NCBI RefSeq assembly: GCF_007991495.1 | Contig: NZ_BJYL01000009.1 | Coordinates: 1-57,464, forward strand | Length of the DNA: 57,464 nucleotides | Source: Sporosarcina luteola | GTDB taxonomy: Bacteria > Bacillota > Bacilli > Bacillales_A > Planococcaceae | Direction of reading: 5' to 3' | Shown: positions 45,244 to 53,839 of the stretch, piece after piece | Layout of the letters: the number at the start of each line of letters is the position of its first letter | Numbering within the stretch: the stretch's first letter is position 1 | Notes under the pieces: model-generated | The model's database searches: none | The model's input: the letters and a program-made list of their open reading frames with translations, nothing else | Told to the model about the DNA's origin: nothing | Made by a program: the position numbers and the translations under genes

Positions 45244-45387
45244 GGCGCCCGGAGCTAGAGGAATACAAAAGCGTAGGGCGCTTGCCCAGCTGCGACCGGC
45301 ATAAGGAAAGGATGCGAAGTGGCGCTTTTTGCCACATAGCGTCATTGACTTATGACCCGAGCAGCTAGCGCCCGGAACTAGAGGAAG
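45243..45387 (+). repeat. Interspersed repeat copy A, between leuC and leuD
   Basis: An imperfect palindromic element with the landmarks ACAAAAGCG-TAGGGCGC, AGCTGCGACCGGCATAAGG, GGCGCTTTTTGCC, GACTTATG and GAGCAGCTAGCGCCC. GGCATAAG and CTTATG can pair around the GGCGCTTTTTGCC hairpin. Copies are at 49640 (+) and 51991 (-), with a fragment at 5930. It carries no reading frame and ends ~14 bp before the leuD start codon. Confidence 0.8.
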
Positions 45388-45400
45388 AAAGGATGATTCC

Positions 45401-45985
45401 ATGAAACCGATCAATGAAGTGCAAAGCGTCATGACCCCTTTGAATCGTAAAAATGTAGACACCGACCAAATCATTTCAAAAGAATTTCTCAAGCGGATCG
45501 AACGGACCGGCTTCGGAAAATACCTATTCTACCATTGGAGATATCAGGCGGATGGAGTTGTGAATAAAGATTTCGTATTGAATGACGAGCGTTTTAAGGA
45601 ATCTAAAATTCTCGTAGCCCACGAAAACTTCGGCTGCGGTTCCTCCAGGGAGCATGCACCGTGGGCGATTCTAGACTATGGCTTCCAAGTCGTCATCGCT
45701 CCATCGTTTGCAGATATCTTCCATAATAACTGTTTTAAAAACGGCATCTTGCCCATCCGTCTCAATGTGAATGAAATCGAAGAGCTTTTATCAAAAGGAC
45801 AATCTTCACCATATTCATTGACAATCAACCTTGAACAGCAGACCGTGAAAGGCGACGAGGGTAAGACCTATTCATTCGACATTGACCCCTATTATAAGCA
45901 AATGCTATTGAACGGCTGGGACGAAATCTCGTTAACATTCCAGTACGAAGAGCATATTGCCAATTTCGAAAAACAGCATGCATGA
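45401..45985 (+). CDS. leuD: 3-isopropylmalate dehydratase small subunit
   Basis: A 194-residue swivel-domain subunit of isopropylmalate isomerase. RKNVDTDQIISKEFLKRIER and the signature ENFGCGSSREHAPWA, then DIFHNNCFKNGILPI, are diagnostic. It is the last gene of the ilv-leu operon. The ribosome site GAAAGGATG is supplied directly after the inserted repeat. Confidence 0.95.
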   Translation: MKPINEVQSVMTPLNRKNVDTDQIISKEFLKRIERTGFGKYLFYHWRYQADGVVNKDFVLNDERFKESKILVAHENFGCGSSREHAPWAILDYGFQVVIAPSFADIFHNNCFKNGILPIRLNVNEIEELLSKGQSSPYSLTINLEQQTVKGDEGKTYSFDIDPYYKQMLLNGWDEISLTFQYEEHIANFEKQHA

Positions 45986-45990
45986 TGATT

Positions 45991-46031
45991 CTCCACCTCC
46001 CTTTCATATTGAGCGGGAAGTGGAGTTTTTT
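45991..46031 (+). terminator. Terminator of the ilv-leu operon
   Basis: CTCCACCTCCC (from 45991) pairs with GGGAAGTGGAG (to 46025), one mismatch, followed by TTTTTT. Confidence 0.8.
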
Positions 46032-46034
46032 GAT

Positions 46035-46226
46035 GGAGTTCTCAATCTTACGTAAAGAGTTCTCTTTTCCAGGCAGGGAGTTCTCGTTCTCAGTAATGTA
46101 GTTCTCATTCTCCTGCAAAGAGTTCTCGATCTCAGTAATGAAGTTCTCGTTCTCCTGCAAAGAGTTCTCGTTCACGATAATAAAGTTCCCATTCCCGCGC
46201 AAAGAGTTCTCATTTAAGAAATATCC
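46035..46226. repeat. 21-bp phased tandem array, GTTCTC family (copy 2)
   Basis: GTTCTC (once GTTCCC) starts at 46038, 46059, 46080, 46101, 46122, 46143, 46164, 46185 and 46206: nine units at exactly 21 bp. From the third unit, types ending CAGTAATGNA and CCTGCAAAGA alternate. It starts immediately after the ilv-leu terminator. The rest of the interval to 46338 holds only the leader of the next gene. The minus-strand frame through it is a repeat artefact. Confidence 0.92.
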
Positions 46227-46338
46227 CGCTGGAATCTATCAAATTCCGTGTCTACTACTGTCGAAATAGTGTACAATAGATAAAAACGTACAGAAACTTG
46301 TCTGTGACATAGATACTATTAAAACAAGGGGTGGGCAC

Positions 46339-47277
46339 GTGTTTGTTTCCGTATTAAATGATCGACAATCCTTTTCCATGCAAGTCCAGGATCCGAAAAG
46401 CACATCCGGTGACGGCTGGCGGAAAGTATGGGGTAAGGAAGCAGCCGCTGTTAATCCGCTTGCAGCAGTGAACCAAGGTAGAAACTCTCTGATTCTCGAA
46501 GCGGTCCGGACGAATGATTGGTCGGACTACCACCAGTTCCAAGCAAAACAACATCCCGCATGGTACGACAAGGTCGACGGGGAAATGAAGCAAAACAAAC
46601 TCTATTACGGCAATCTGATCGATGTGCAAAACCGTTCCTTAAAAGAAGCCATCCAATCGGGAGATCAAGCTGAAATCACGAATCGGAAAGCACGTTTAGA
46701 TGAACTCATCACTGATTTCAAAAATGCGCCTGGAGAAGTCCCACATGTCATCGCTTTTGCAACCGACCCGGCATTGGCAGAATCGCATGGCATTCCGAAG
46801 CCATCGAGCGACTGGTTCAATTCACCATATAATAATGCGCTCGCCGCATCACAAGGTCGTTTTGAAGACCAATATTGGTATGAGAATCCTTACTTTGCAG
46901 ATCATCCGAATGAAATGACATTTGCCATGGAAGCCGTGAAAGAATATAGACCCGACATTGCAAAAATTGCTGCCTCCATTAATAAAGGTGCCTATGAAAA
47001 TAATGTCGCATCCTCTTCATTCAACTCAAAAGCAACACAAGAAATAGCAACACCGCATACTCCGGTCGAAAGCAATCATGTCGCCGATCAGGCAACGGCA
47101 GCAATTGCCGAAGCAACGACCATGAAGGTAGAACAATTCGCAAGGCAACTCAATACAGCAAATCTTGTCACGGACTTATTTGTAAAAAAACAAGAAGTCG
47201 AAACGAAAACATCGTATGATTATTTGCTGGAGCGCCTTACTCAAAAAGCTGAAGAACGAAAGTATAATATTGTCTAA
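46339..47277 (+). CDS. Hypothetical soluble protein, 312 aa
   Basis: An unrecognised protein starting at GTG with AAGGGGTGG upstream. It has no signal peptide or membrane segment. The N-terminal ~200 residues are rich in Asn, Trp and Tyr (DNDWSDYHQF-like stretches, AWYDKVDGEMKQNKLYYGNL, DQYWYENPYFADHPNE). The C-terminal third is Ala/Thr-rich and helical, ending in a charged helix. It stands alone between two terminators. No catalytic motif was identified. Confidence 0.7.
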   Translation: MFVSVLNDRQSFSMQVQDPKSTSGDGWRKVWGKEAAAVNPLAAVNQGRNSLILEAVRTNDWSDYHQFQAKQHPAWYDKVDGEMKQNKLYYGNLIDVQNRSLKEAIQSGDQAEITNRKARLDELITDFKNAPGEVPHVIAFATDPALAESHGIPKPSSDWFNSPYNNALAASQGRFEDQYWYENPYFADHPNEMTFAMEAVKEYRPDIAKIAASINKGAYENNVASSSFNSKATQEIATPHTPVESNHVADQATAAIAEATTMKVEQFARQLNTANLVTDLFVKKQEVETKTSYDYLLERLTQKAEERKYNIV

Positions 47278-47285
47278 ACACCACG

Positions 47286-47318
47286 AACCTCCTAATATCT
47301 AGGGGGTTTTTGTGTCGA
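47286..47318 (+). terminator. Terminator of the 312-aa gene
   Basis: AACCTCC pairs with GGGGGTT around a short loop, followed by TTTTG. Confidence 0.7.
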
Positions 47319-47373
47319 GTTTTGTGGTATGATAGGAAAAAGTTTAAATAAGGGCAACAGGAGGAAATCAAGA

Positions 47374-49638
47374 ATGTCGAAAAAAAGAGTAACAACCGTC
47401 CTACTGGCGAGCCTGCTATCCATCATGTTAGTACTAGTCGGATGCAGTTCAACAGATGCAAACTCAATTGCGATCGATCAAAGCTTTGCTGATATACATA
47501 ATCAGTTTTGGGCAAAAGACGAAGTGACGCAGCTTGTCGATATGGGCATCATCAACGGTTACCCGGACAAGCAATTCAGACCGACACTTGAAGTATCACG
47601 TGGACAAGCGGCGAATCTCCTTTCAAGTGCACTTCAATTACCGGATGCTCCGTATAAACCGATCTTCAAGGACGTCAGCAGCAAATCCTCCCATTTAAAA
47701 GGGGCGATGGCGACGTATGAAGCGGGAATTTTTTTAGGGAAAGAGGACGGAACTTTCGGCGTGGGCGATTCTTTGACGCGTGAACAAATGGCGACAGTTA
47801 TCGTCCGCGCATTCGATTTACAAGATACAGGTGAAGAAATCCAATTTAAAGATGAAAACAGGATTAGTGAATCGCATCGCGTAGGTGTGAAAATCCTAGC
47901 GCAACATGGAATAACGACTGGTAAGGAAGACGGTACATTTGATCCGAAAACAGCGGTGAACCGTGCAACCTACGTCGTCTTCCTTCATCGGGCAATGGTT
48001 CAAACTGGTAAAATTGAAAAAGGACCTGAAATCGTATTCAATGAACCTGCCACTCTCGGTAAGTATGAGACAGTCCGCTATGAGCAGAATTTCGTGGAAG
48101 TGCCGATCTCCGGAACAGATAAAACATACTTGCGTTCCAACAATTACTTGCAGTATGCAGGTGAAAAAACAACGAGCCATGCGCATTCAAAAGACACGGT
48201 CTACACGTATAATGTCGGCGGGTTATCTCCTGCAGTTGTCAATGTAACAAAACGACTGCTGGAAAATGGCGATTACTTCATTTTCACAGAACTTAAAAAC
48301 CCTCAACGGATGCCGATCAAAATCGATGTCATCCAAACGGAAAGCAATCTATCCAAAGGAATCTTACGGGAGTACAGCCGATACCCGATTAAAAAGGATA
48401 ACGATGACACATTCGGTTTCGATTTAACGACGTATCCGACAGGCGTGTTTGAAAAGACAACAATCGATGGAAATAAAGCACAGAAAATGATCGGTAAAGC
48501 ATATCGTTCAAAAGAACTTACACTAACGTATCCGAATGGGGAAAGCAGCCATACGCGTGAATTGGATGATGAAAGTGAAGCATTCAGCGGCATCTTTTTA
48601 GGGGACACGCAGCTATCGGTCTACTCATTAAGCTCAAGAGGATTCGATATCGTCGATCAATGGCTCCTCGTTTCTGACGAACTATTATTCTCAAGCCATC
48701 AGGTTATGGATAATTGGATGCTCGAATCAGCGACATATTACAAAAAACGAAATAAGTGGTACACAGCGAATGGTCCATACAATAAAATGGCGACAACAAT
48801 CGAACCAATGCCTAAATCGGGCAGGGGGTATGGCCGGAATCTTCTTCTCGTAAAAGAGGATCGAACGATGGCGATGTACAATGAAACAAAGGAACGTTAT
48901 TTCGAAAGCTTGCTTTATAATTCATTCGCAAATCTTGATATTTTCAGAGGGAATAAAACGTATTGGGAAACTGAAGTGACGAGCACTTATTTGAAAGGGC
49001 TATTCGGCATTACAGCTCCATTCGTCGATACGCGTTTCAATGAACAGATTGCCTTATTCCTTTACAATGGAGGAAAAGCATTCGGACATGATGATTATAA
49101 TCTTGGTCTGAAAAACTATGCGGATCTTTTAGTTTCCCAAAAAGGTAAAGGAAATATTATTAAAGTGAATGCATCTGCTTATTATATTCAGGATTATTTC
49201 CCTAGCAAGCAAAATGTAAAAACGCACACTTCGATGAATCACCTGCTTGGAGGCATGAATATTCTGTTGCTCGCCTACAAGGAAATGGGTGATCCGGTTT
49301 ACCTTGAAACAGCGGAAAGTTTGCTGGCAGCTATCGAAGTCGATGCGAATAAATGGATCCGACCGGACGGGGATATTTGGTACAAAGTCTCTCCAGACCA
49401 CACGTTTGTCGGAAGGGACTACGTTCATCTGACATTAGAGGATTTGATCCATTCTTATGAAATGTGGTATGAAATTGACCCTTCAACAACTGCGGTATTT
49501 GAAAAGTTAATCCGTTCAAAAGCAGGATATATGGATAAGAATGGTTTAGGCTACACAACGAAAATCAAGGCCGGCCTTGACCGAATCGGTATGCCTGAAT
49601 TATTACCAACAGGTCCGGAACATACGGACGCATTATAA
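47374..49638 (+). CDS. SLH-domain lipoprotein with C-terminal alpha/alpha-toroid-like domain
   Basis: A 754-residue surface protein. The signal peptide has lipobox LVGC (Cys ~24). Three SLH domains follow (~38-90, ~98-150, ~160-215; e.g. GIINGYPDKQFRPTLEVSRG, KEDGTFGVGDSLTREQMATV). A beta-rich middle (~225-450) and a helical C-terminal ~250 residues resemble toroid folds of the glucuronyl C5-epimerase/glycosidase type (SMNHLLGGMNILLLAYKEMG). It carries two anchors: a lipid on the N terminus and SLH domains for the wall polymer. ATG 47374 has AGGAGG upstream. The enzymatic role is not certain. Confidence 0.78.
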   Translation: MSKKRVTTVLLASLLSIMLVLVGCSSTDANSIAIDQSFADIHNQFWAKDEVTQLVDMGIINGYPDKQFRPTLEVSRGQAANLLSSALQLPDAPYKPIFKDVSSKSSHLKGAMATYEAGIFLGKEDGTFGVGDSLTREQMATVIVRAFDLQDTGEEIQFKDENRISESHRVGVKILAQHGITTGKEDGTFDPKTAVNRATYVVFLHRAMVQTGKIEKGPEIVFNEPATLGKYETVRYEQNFVEVPISGTDKTYLRSNNYLQYAGEKTTSHAHSKDTVYTYNVGGLSPAVVNVTKRLLENGDYFIFTELKNPQRMPIKIDVIQTESNLSKGILREYSRYPIKKDNDDTFGFDLTTYPTGVFEKTTIDGNKAQKMIGKAYRSKELTLTYPNGESSHTRELDDESEAFSGIFLGDTQLSVYSLSSRGFDIVDQWLLVSDELLFSSHQVMDNWMLESATYYKKRNKWYTANGPYNKMATTIEPMPKSGRGYGRNLLLVKEDRTMAMYNETKERYFESLLYNSFANLDIFRGNKTYWETEVTSTYLKGLFGITAPFVDTRFNEQIALFLYNGGKAFGHDDYNLGLKNYADLLVSQKGKGNIIKVNASAYYIQDYFPSKQNVKTHTSMNHLLGGMNILLLAYKEMGDPVYLETAESLLAAIEVDANKWIRPDGDIWYKVSPDHTFVGRDYVHLTLEDLIHSYEMWYEIDPSTTAVFEKLIRSKAGYMDKNGLGYTTKIKAGLDRIGMPELLPTGPEHTDAL

Positions 49639-49639
49639 A

Positions 49640-49752
49640 GCAGAGGGCGCCTGCCTAGAGCTGACAGGCATAAGGCGGAGATGCGGAGTGGCGTTTTTTG
49701 CCATAGAGCAGCTTCGACTTATGCCCCCAAGGCTTTGGCGCCCGCAGCTGGA
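49640..49752 (+). repeat. Interspersed repeat copy B
   Basis: The same element as 45243-45387: AGGGCGCCTGCC, GAGCTGACAGGCATAAGGCG, GGCGTTTTTTGCC, GACTTATGCCC and GGCGCCCGCAGCT. It begins 2 bp after the SLH lipoprotein stop codon. Confidence 0.78.
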
Positions 49753-49766
49753 TTGACTATATTTAT

Positions 49767-49809
49767 AAAAAAACCCGTACGAAGCAAAATGCCTCGTACG
49801 GGTTTTTTT
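49767..49809. terminator. Bidirectional terminator
   Basis: A perfect 16-bp inverted repeat including flanking A and T runs (49767-49782 / 49794-49809). It serves the convergent SLH genes, and the minus-strand stop codon is directly at its edge. Confidence 0.85.
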
Positions 49810-51814
49810 AATTGATTTTATTCACAAGATCAGACCGGATCCAGCCATAATCGGATGGCGGGTTGATATCCGCAAGGACCTTATACCATACATAACCATC
49901 ACTGCCTGTCGTCTCTTCGACAATTACAACCGGATAGCCGAAAGAGGCTTCATAACCCGGATTCTTCTGCTTATATGAGAAGAGTTTGTTGTCGTTTCGA
50001 ACTTCAGGACTCGTTCTGACATTGACGCCTGAAGGGCCAGTGTAATTGATGATCCCCAATTGTGCTCGCTTCGTATCACGGTTGCCGAGAAATTTATCAA
50101 TCCGCCACATATGCCCCGCGATTTTACTTCCCCAGTTCGGATCAGACGCGTATTTCACATTGATGCCGACCACTTTATTGCCGGGAACTGCGCCGTTTGT
50201 ATGTGCGCCTAGCGGATTTGCATAGTTCAGATTCATATAGCGTTGAATGAACGCATTAATGCTATTTTCAGGGGTAACATACACTTCTCCTGTTTCAGGA
50301 GTCGAATCAAAGACTTTAATTCCGAAAAGATTATTTTTCGTCTGTGCATTGGCACTCATTCCATAATCACTTTCATGGATAGCAGTCGCAAGGATGAACA
50401 TAGCGTTTACATGATACGTCTCTTCAACTGATTTCAAATATTCACCAAGGCCGATTAATTTAGATTTAGCCGATGCACCTTGGTAACGTGCAATCCCCGT
50501 ACTTTCACGATCCTGTAAAGCCCATTGAACATACGAATCGAGTTCGGCCGCTGAATAGGTAGATGGCTGTCGGACGGATTGGAATTGGAAATACGGGTAG
50601 TATTTGATAACGTTTTTCGTGCCGACTTCTGTGAAGTAAACACCGTCTAAGCTTGTATATTTCTTGCCGGACTGCATTGCAGGTGATGCCTGTCCGATTG
50701 AATAAACGCCTTTTGTTCTAGTAAGATTATCATAGGTTGAATGTGTCAAAATTCCGTCATGCGTAACTTCATAAAAGTCGTAGCCGGTCACAAGCTCGGA
50801 AGGGACTAGGTCGACTTCATTATGTTTTGCATAATACGTTATCCCGCCAATTTCAGTTATTACATAATCCTTGCCACTTCCGACATATTTCATTTCGCGG
50901 CCTTTTGTTATGTAAGTCACTTCGTTTCGCAATGATGAATCACTGTAAAGGGACGTGTATTGTTTTGGATTTTGTGCACCGAATGCGCGGCCCGTTTTTA
51001 TTTTAATAATGTCACTGCCTTTTTGAATGGCCTTAACGGATGAAGATGCATTGTAGACTGCCAATGCATCTTCATAATTTTTATAGATTGCCGGTGTTGG
51101 ATTGACTTGTCCATTTGAAATCGAGCTGACTTTATAGATTTCAGGATCTACATCGGGTGTTTCAGGAGTTCCCGGTTCCTCTGGAGTCGTAGGCTCTTTC
51201 GGCTTCAACAGCTCGGCTGCAGCATCCATTCGGAATAAAAATGCGGCTGCATGGGCGATTGTTGCGCTATCTTGGGGTTTGAAATAAACCCCGTTTTTCT
51301 GATGATCTCCACGGATGATGCCGAGGTATACAGAAGCTGACACAGCATCTCTGAAATTCGGTGAAATCTTATGGGAATCTTTGAAAGTAAAATTTGTTTT
51401 CTCGATTGGAAGATCCATATAGCGGAACGCTTTGAAAATCATTCCTGCCATCTGTTGGCGTGTAATTTTCTCATTCGGTTTAAAGTTGCCATCTGGATAG
51501 CCTGAAAGAAGACCTGCTCCAGCGGCATTTTGAATTTCCTGCGTTGCGCTTGAATTTGCTTTCAAATCTTTGAACGTATACTTCGTGGAAGTTGGCAAAT
51601 CCAATGCACGAGCAAGATAGGAAGCAAATTCGCCTCTCGTAACCGCTTTATTCGGATTGAACTTGCTATCTACTCGGATAACGTTCTTCTGAATCCAATA
51701 ATTCAACTCTGTTTCCATTTGATGGCCCGAGACTGTACTAGCTTCCGCCTGATTCTGGAACAGAGGAGTAAACATAAGCAGCATGACTAAGGCAAAAGTT
51801 ATTATTTTTTTCAC
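49808..51814 (-). CDS. SLH-anchored N-acetylglucosaminidase (GH73-type)
   Basis: A 668-residue exported wall hydrolase: signal peptide (1-26), three SLH domains (~30-80, ~88-140, ~150-195), a Pro/Glu linker (EEPGTPETPDVDPE), SH3-like repeats, then a GH73/glucosaminidase catalytic domain (~470-610). The likely catalytic Glu is in ATAIHESDYGMSANAQTKNN. A C-terminal SH3 domain (~615-668) ends ...YGWIRSDLV. It resembles LytD/LytG-type autolysins but is held at the surface by SLH domains. The start has a GGAGG-type site (AAAGGAGGTTT) upstream. Confidence 0.86.
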   Translation of the reverse strand: MKKIITFALVMLLMFTPLFQNQAEASTVSGHQMETELNYWIQKNVIRVDSKFNPNKAVTRGEFASYLARALDLPTSTKYTFKDLKANSSATQEIQNAAGAGLLSGYPDGNFKPNEKITRQQMAGMIFKAFRYMDLPIEKTNFTFKDSHKISPNFRDAVSASVYLGIIRGDHQKNGVYFKPQDSATIAHAAAFLFRMDAAAELLKPKEPTTPEEPGTPETPDVDPEIYKVSSISNGQVNPTPAIYKNYEDALAVYNASSSVKAIQKGSDIIKIKTGRAFGAQNPKQYTSLYSDSSLRNEVTYITKGREMKYVGSGKDYVITEIGGITYYAKHNEVDLVPSELVTGYDFYEVTHDGILTHSTYDNLTRTKGVYSIGQASPAMQSGKKYTSLDGVYFTEVGTKNVIKYYPYFQFQSVRQPSTYSAAELDSYVQWALQDRESTGIARYQGASAKSKLIGLGEYLKSVEETYHVNAMFILATAIHESDYGMSANAQTKNNLFGIKVFDSTPETGEVYVTPENSINAFIQRYMNLNYANPLGAHTNGAVPGNKVVGINVKYASDPNWGSKIAGHMWRIDKFLGNRDTKRAQLGIINYTGPSGVNVRTSPEVRNDNKLFSYKQKNPGYEASFGYPVVIVEETTGSDGYVWYKVLADINPPSDYGWIRSDLVNKIN

Positions 51815-51897
51815 CGATAAACCTCCTTTTGTATATCTTCTATCATAATATCAGATACTTTATAAAATAATAAGGTGCAATTTTATATTCTTTACAA

Positions 51898-51966
51898 GTT
51901 TAGTTGAAACTTTTTTTGCAAAAGAAACTAAACTATAAACCGCAACGTCCTATTAGATGCTATAAT
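51898..51966. promoter_or_regulatory. Hairpin and -10 box between divergent surface genes
   Basis: GTTTAGTT (51898-51905) pairs with AACTAAAC (51926-51933) around an A/T-rich middle. A TATAAT at 51961-51966 probably belongs to the plus-strand gene at 52140. No good -35 was seen. The remainder of this ~325-bp interval is the repeat at 51991. Confidence 0.45.
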
Positions 51967-51990
51967 GACAAAAGGTCTTGTTCTTTTTGC

Positions 51991-52113
51991 ACGTCTAGCT
52001 TCGGGTGGCAGCTGCTCGGGTCATAAGTCAGCTCTGCTGCACGGCAAAAAGCGCCGTTTCGCAGATCCGCCTTATGCCTGTCGCAGCTAAACGCCACCCT
52101 CCGCTTTTGTAAC
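51991..52113 (-). repeat. Interspersed repeat copy C (inverted)
   Basis: On the minus strand: ACAAAAGCGGAGGGTGGCG, AGCTGCGACAGGCATAAGGC, GGCGCTTTTTGCC, GACTTATGACCCGAGCAGCT. It is clearly the element at 45243 and 49640. It lies in the 5' leader of the gene at 52140, downstream of its -10 box. Confidence 0.8.
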
Positions 52114-52139
52114 TTATAACGGAAAGGGATTTATTTTTA

Positions 52140-53606
52140 ATGACTACACTTACAAACAAACTGAAGGAAAAAGATACAATATACTTTTTGGCCGCATTAG
52201 CGGTAATTGGTGTGGCGTTATTCCTGCCAACATCCATAACACTTGTCGCGACATCATTGTTTTTTGTCATCTATGCTTTTTTCAGACCACAACAAAGCTT
52301 GTTGTTTTTGGTCGTCTATGTCAGCATCCGTCCCTTGCTCGTAGAAGTGAACTCGGGATTAAAGTTGATCGGGGATCTGATTACACTTATTGCGTTTGCT
52401 AAAATCGTCATATCAAGTGGCCGTAATTGGAAGACATTGTTTTCATTCAAATGGTTTGAATGGGCGTTTTTCGTACTTCTCATTGCGGGGTCCATCAGTG
52501 GGTTGTACCACGGCGTATTGCCGGCAGCTATCATTTTCCAAGTGCGGACATTCGTCATCATGTACTTGCTTTATTACATCATTTCAAGGATGTTCCTGCC
52601 TGATGACTGGTTGAAAAGACTTGCGTGGGTAACTGTTGGGACAAGCTTTATCGCCTCAATCCACGGCCTGATCGAAAAGCTATCGATGAGACAGCTATTG
52701 CTTCCGGATGTCTGGAAATACAAAACACTTAGCGCAACGAATGCCGTGCGAATCTACGGCTTGCCTGGCAACCCGAACTCGCTTGCCTTGCTGCTCCTAT
52801 TCGGAATTATGTCCTTGCTTTTCTTACAAAGTATCTATAAAGGCGAGAAGCATAAATGGTTCTTGAACATTAATCTTGTTCTGTTCATTGGCGTATTTGT
52901 TTTGACCTATTCACGCGGGACGTGGATATCTGCTTTCGTTTTAGGGGCCATCTTTGTTCTTCTTACAAAAAACTGGCATTTATTAAAAAGACTCGTCATT
53001 GCAGGTGTCGCTTCAATCATCCTCATTTACTATCCGGTGAACTGGGGAGTCGAACTCTTGGCTAAGTTCGGAGTTGAACCTCCTGAAGATCTTGCAATCG
53101 GCAGCATCGGAAACCGTTTCGGTGAGACGTTCGATGAGAAGAACTTGGCCCTTATGACGGAAAGTGGACGCTTCTTCTACATTAATAAAGGTTTTGAAAT
53201 CTTTAAAGAGTATCCAATTACGGGTACTGGATTCGGCTCCTTCGGCGGTTCGGCAACATTATCCTACGGTTCGCCGTATTACGATCATTACGGAATCCGT
53301 TCGGATATTTACGGAGGCAAGTATTTCTATTCTGATAATCAATACATTCAAATCATCACGGAGACAGGGATTATCGGCGTTATCCTATTTGCAGCTTTCC
53401 TTCTCGGCATGCTTTATCTGTTCTGGAAGGAACGAAAAACAACAATGGGCAAATTCATGATTGCACTCTGGTTCGCTACAGGTTTCTCCGGCTTTTACTA
53501 CAATATATGGGAATTGAAACTATATACGATGTTCTACTTCATCCTATTCGGCACATTCGCATCAATGGCGAACCAGTCAGTGAAATTTAAAGTAAAAGAT
53601 CTTTAA
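52140..53606 (+). CDS. O-antigen ligase/polymerase-like (Wzy/WaaL) membrane protein
   Basis: A 488-residue polytopic protein with 11-12 hydrophobic segments and a large extracytoplasmic loop (~320-410). It contains the Wzy_C signature region: NPNSLALLLLFGIMSLLF, LTYSRGTWISAFVLGAIFVL, and the GTGFGSFGG motif in the loop. Such proteins polymerise or ligate lipid-linked glycans. Between SLH proteins and a CsaB-like gene, a role in the secondary wall polymer or exopolysaccharide is plausible. The ribosome site GGAAAGGGA lies ~11 nt upstream. Confidence 0.82.
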   Translation: MTTLTNKLKEKDTIYFLAALAVIGVALFLPTSITLVATSLFFVIYAFFRPQQSLLFLVVYVSIRPLLVEVNSGLKLIGDLITLIAFAKIVISSGRNWKTLFSFKWFEWAFFVLLIAGSISGLYHGVLPAAIIFQVRTFVIMYLLYYIISRMFLPDDWLKRLAWVTVGTSFIASIHGLIEKLSMRQLLLPDVWKYKTLSATNAVRIYGLPGNPNSLALLLLFGIMSLLFLQSIYKGEKHKWFLNINLVLFIGVFVLTYSRGTWISAFVLGAIFVLLTKNWHLLKRLVIAGVASIILIYYPVNWGVELLAKFGVEPPEDLAIGSIGNRFGETFDEKNLALMTESGRFFYINKGFEIFKEYPITGTGFGSFGGSATLSYGSPYYDHYGIRSDIYGGKYFYSDNQYIQIITETGIIGVILFAAFLLGMLYLFWKERKTTMGKFMIALWFATGFSGFYYNIWELKLYTMFYFILFGTFASMANQSVKFKVKDL

Positions 53607-53611
53607 TCTTC

Positions 53612-53646
53612 AAACCATCCGGTATTTCGCACCGGATGGTTTTTCA
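53612..53646 (+). terminator. Terminator of the Wzy/WaaL-like gene
   Basis: AAACCATCCGGT pairs with ACCGGATGGTTT, 9-nt loop, followed by TTCATTT. Confidence 0.85.
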
Positions 53647-53839
53647 TTTCCATCTATGCCATCTATCTCTGGCAAATAACTACAATTCCCAACAAATGAT
53701 GACAATGAATCTACTTGTGGCGGCACTTCACAATCTATTTCCTTCTTATGGATTATAGTATTTTGTCGAATCTTCTGGTAAGCTTTACATTGATTCATAG
53801 AAGGGAAGGTGTCGACTTATCATTAAGCAGGTAGATTCA

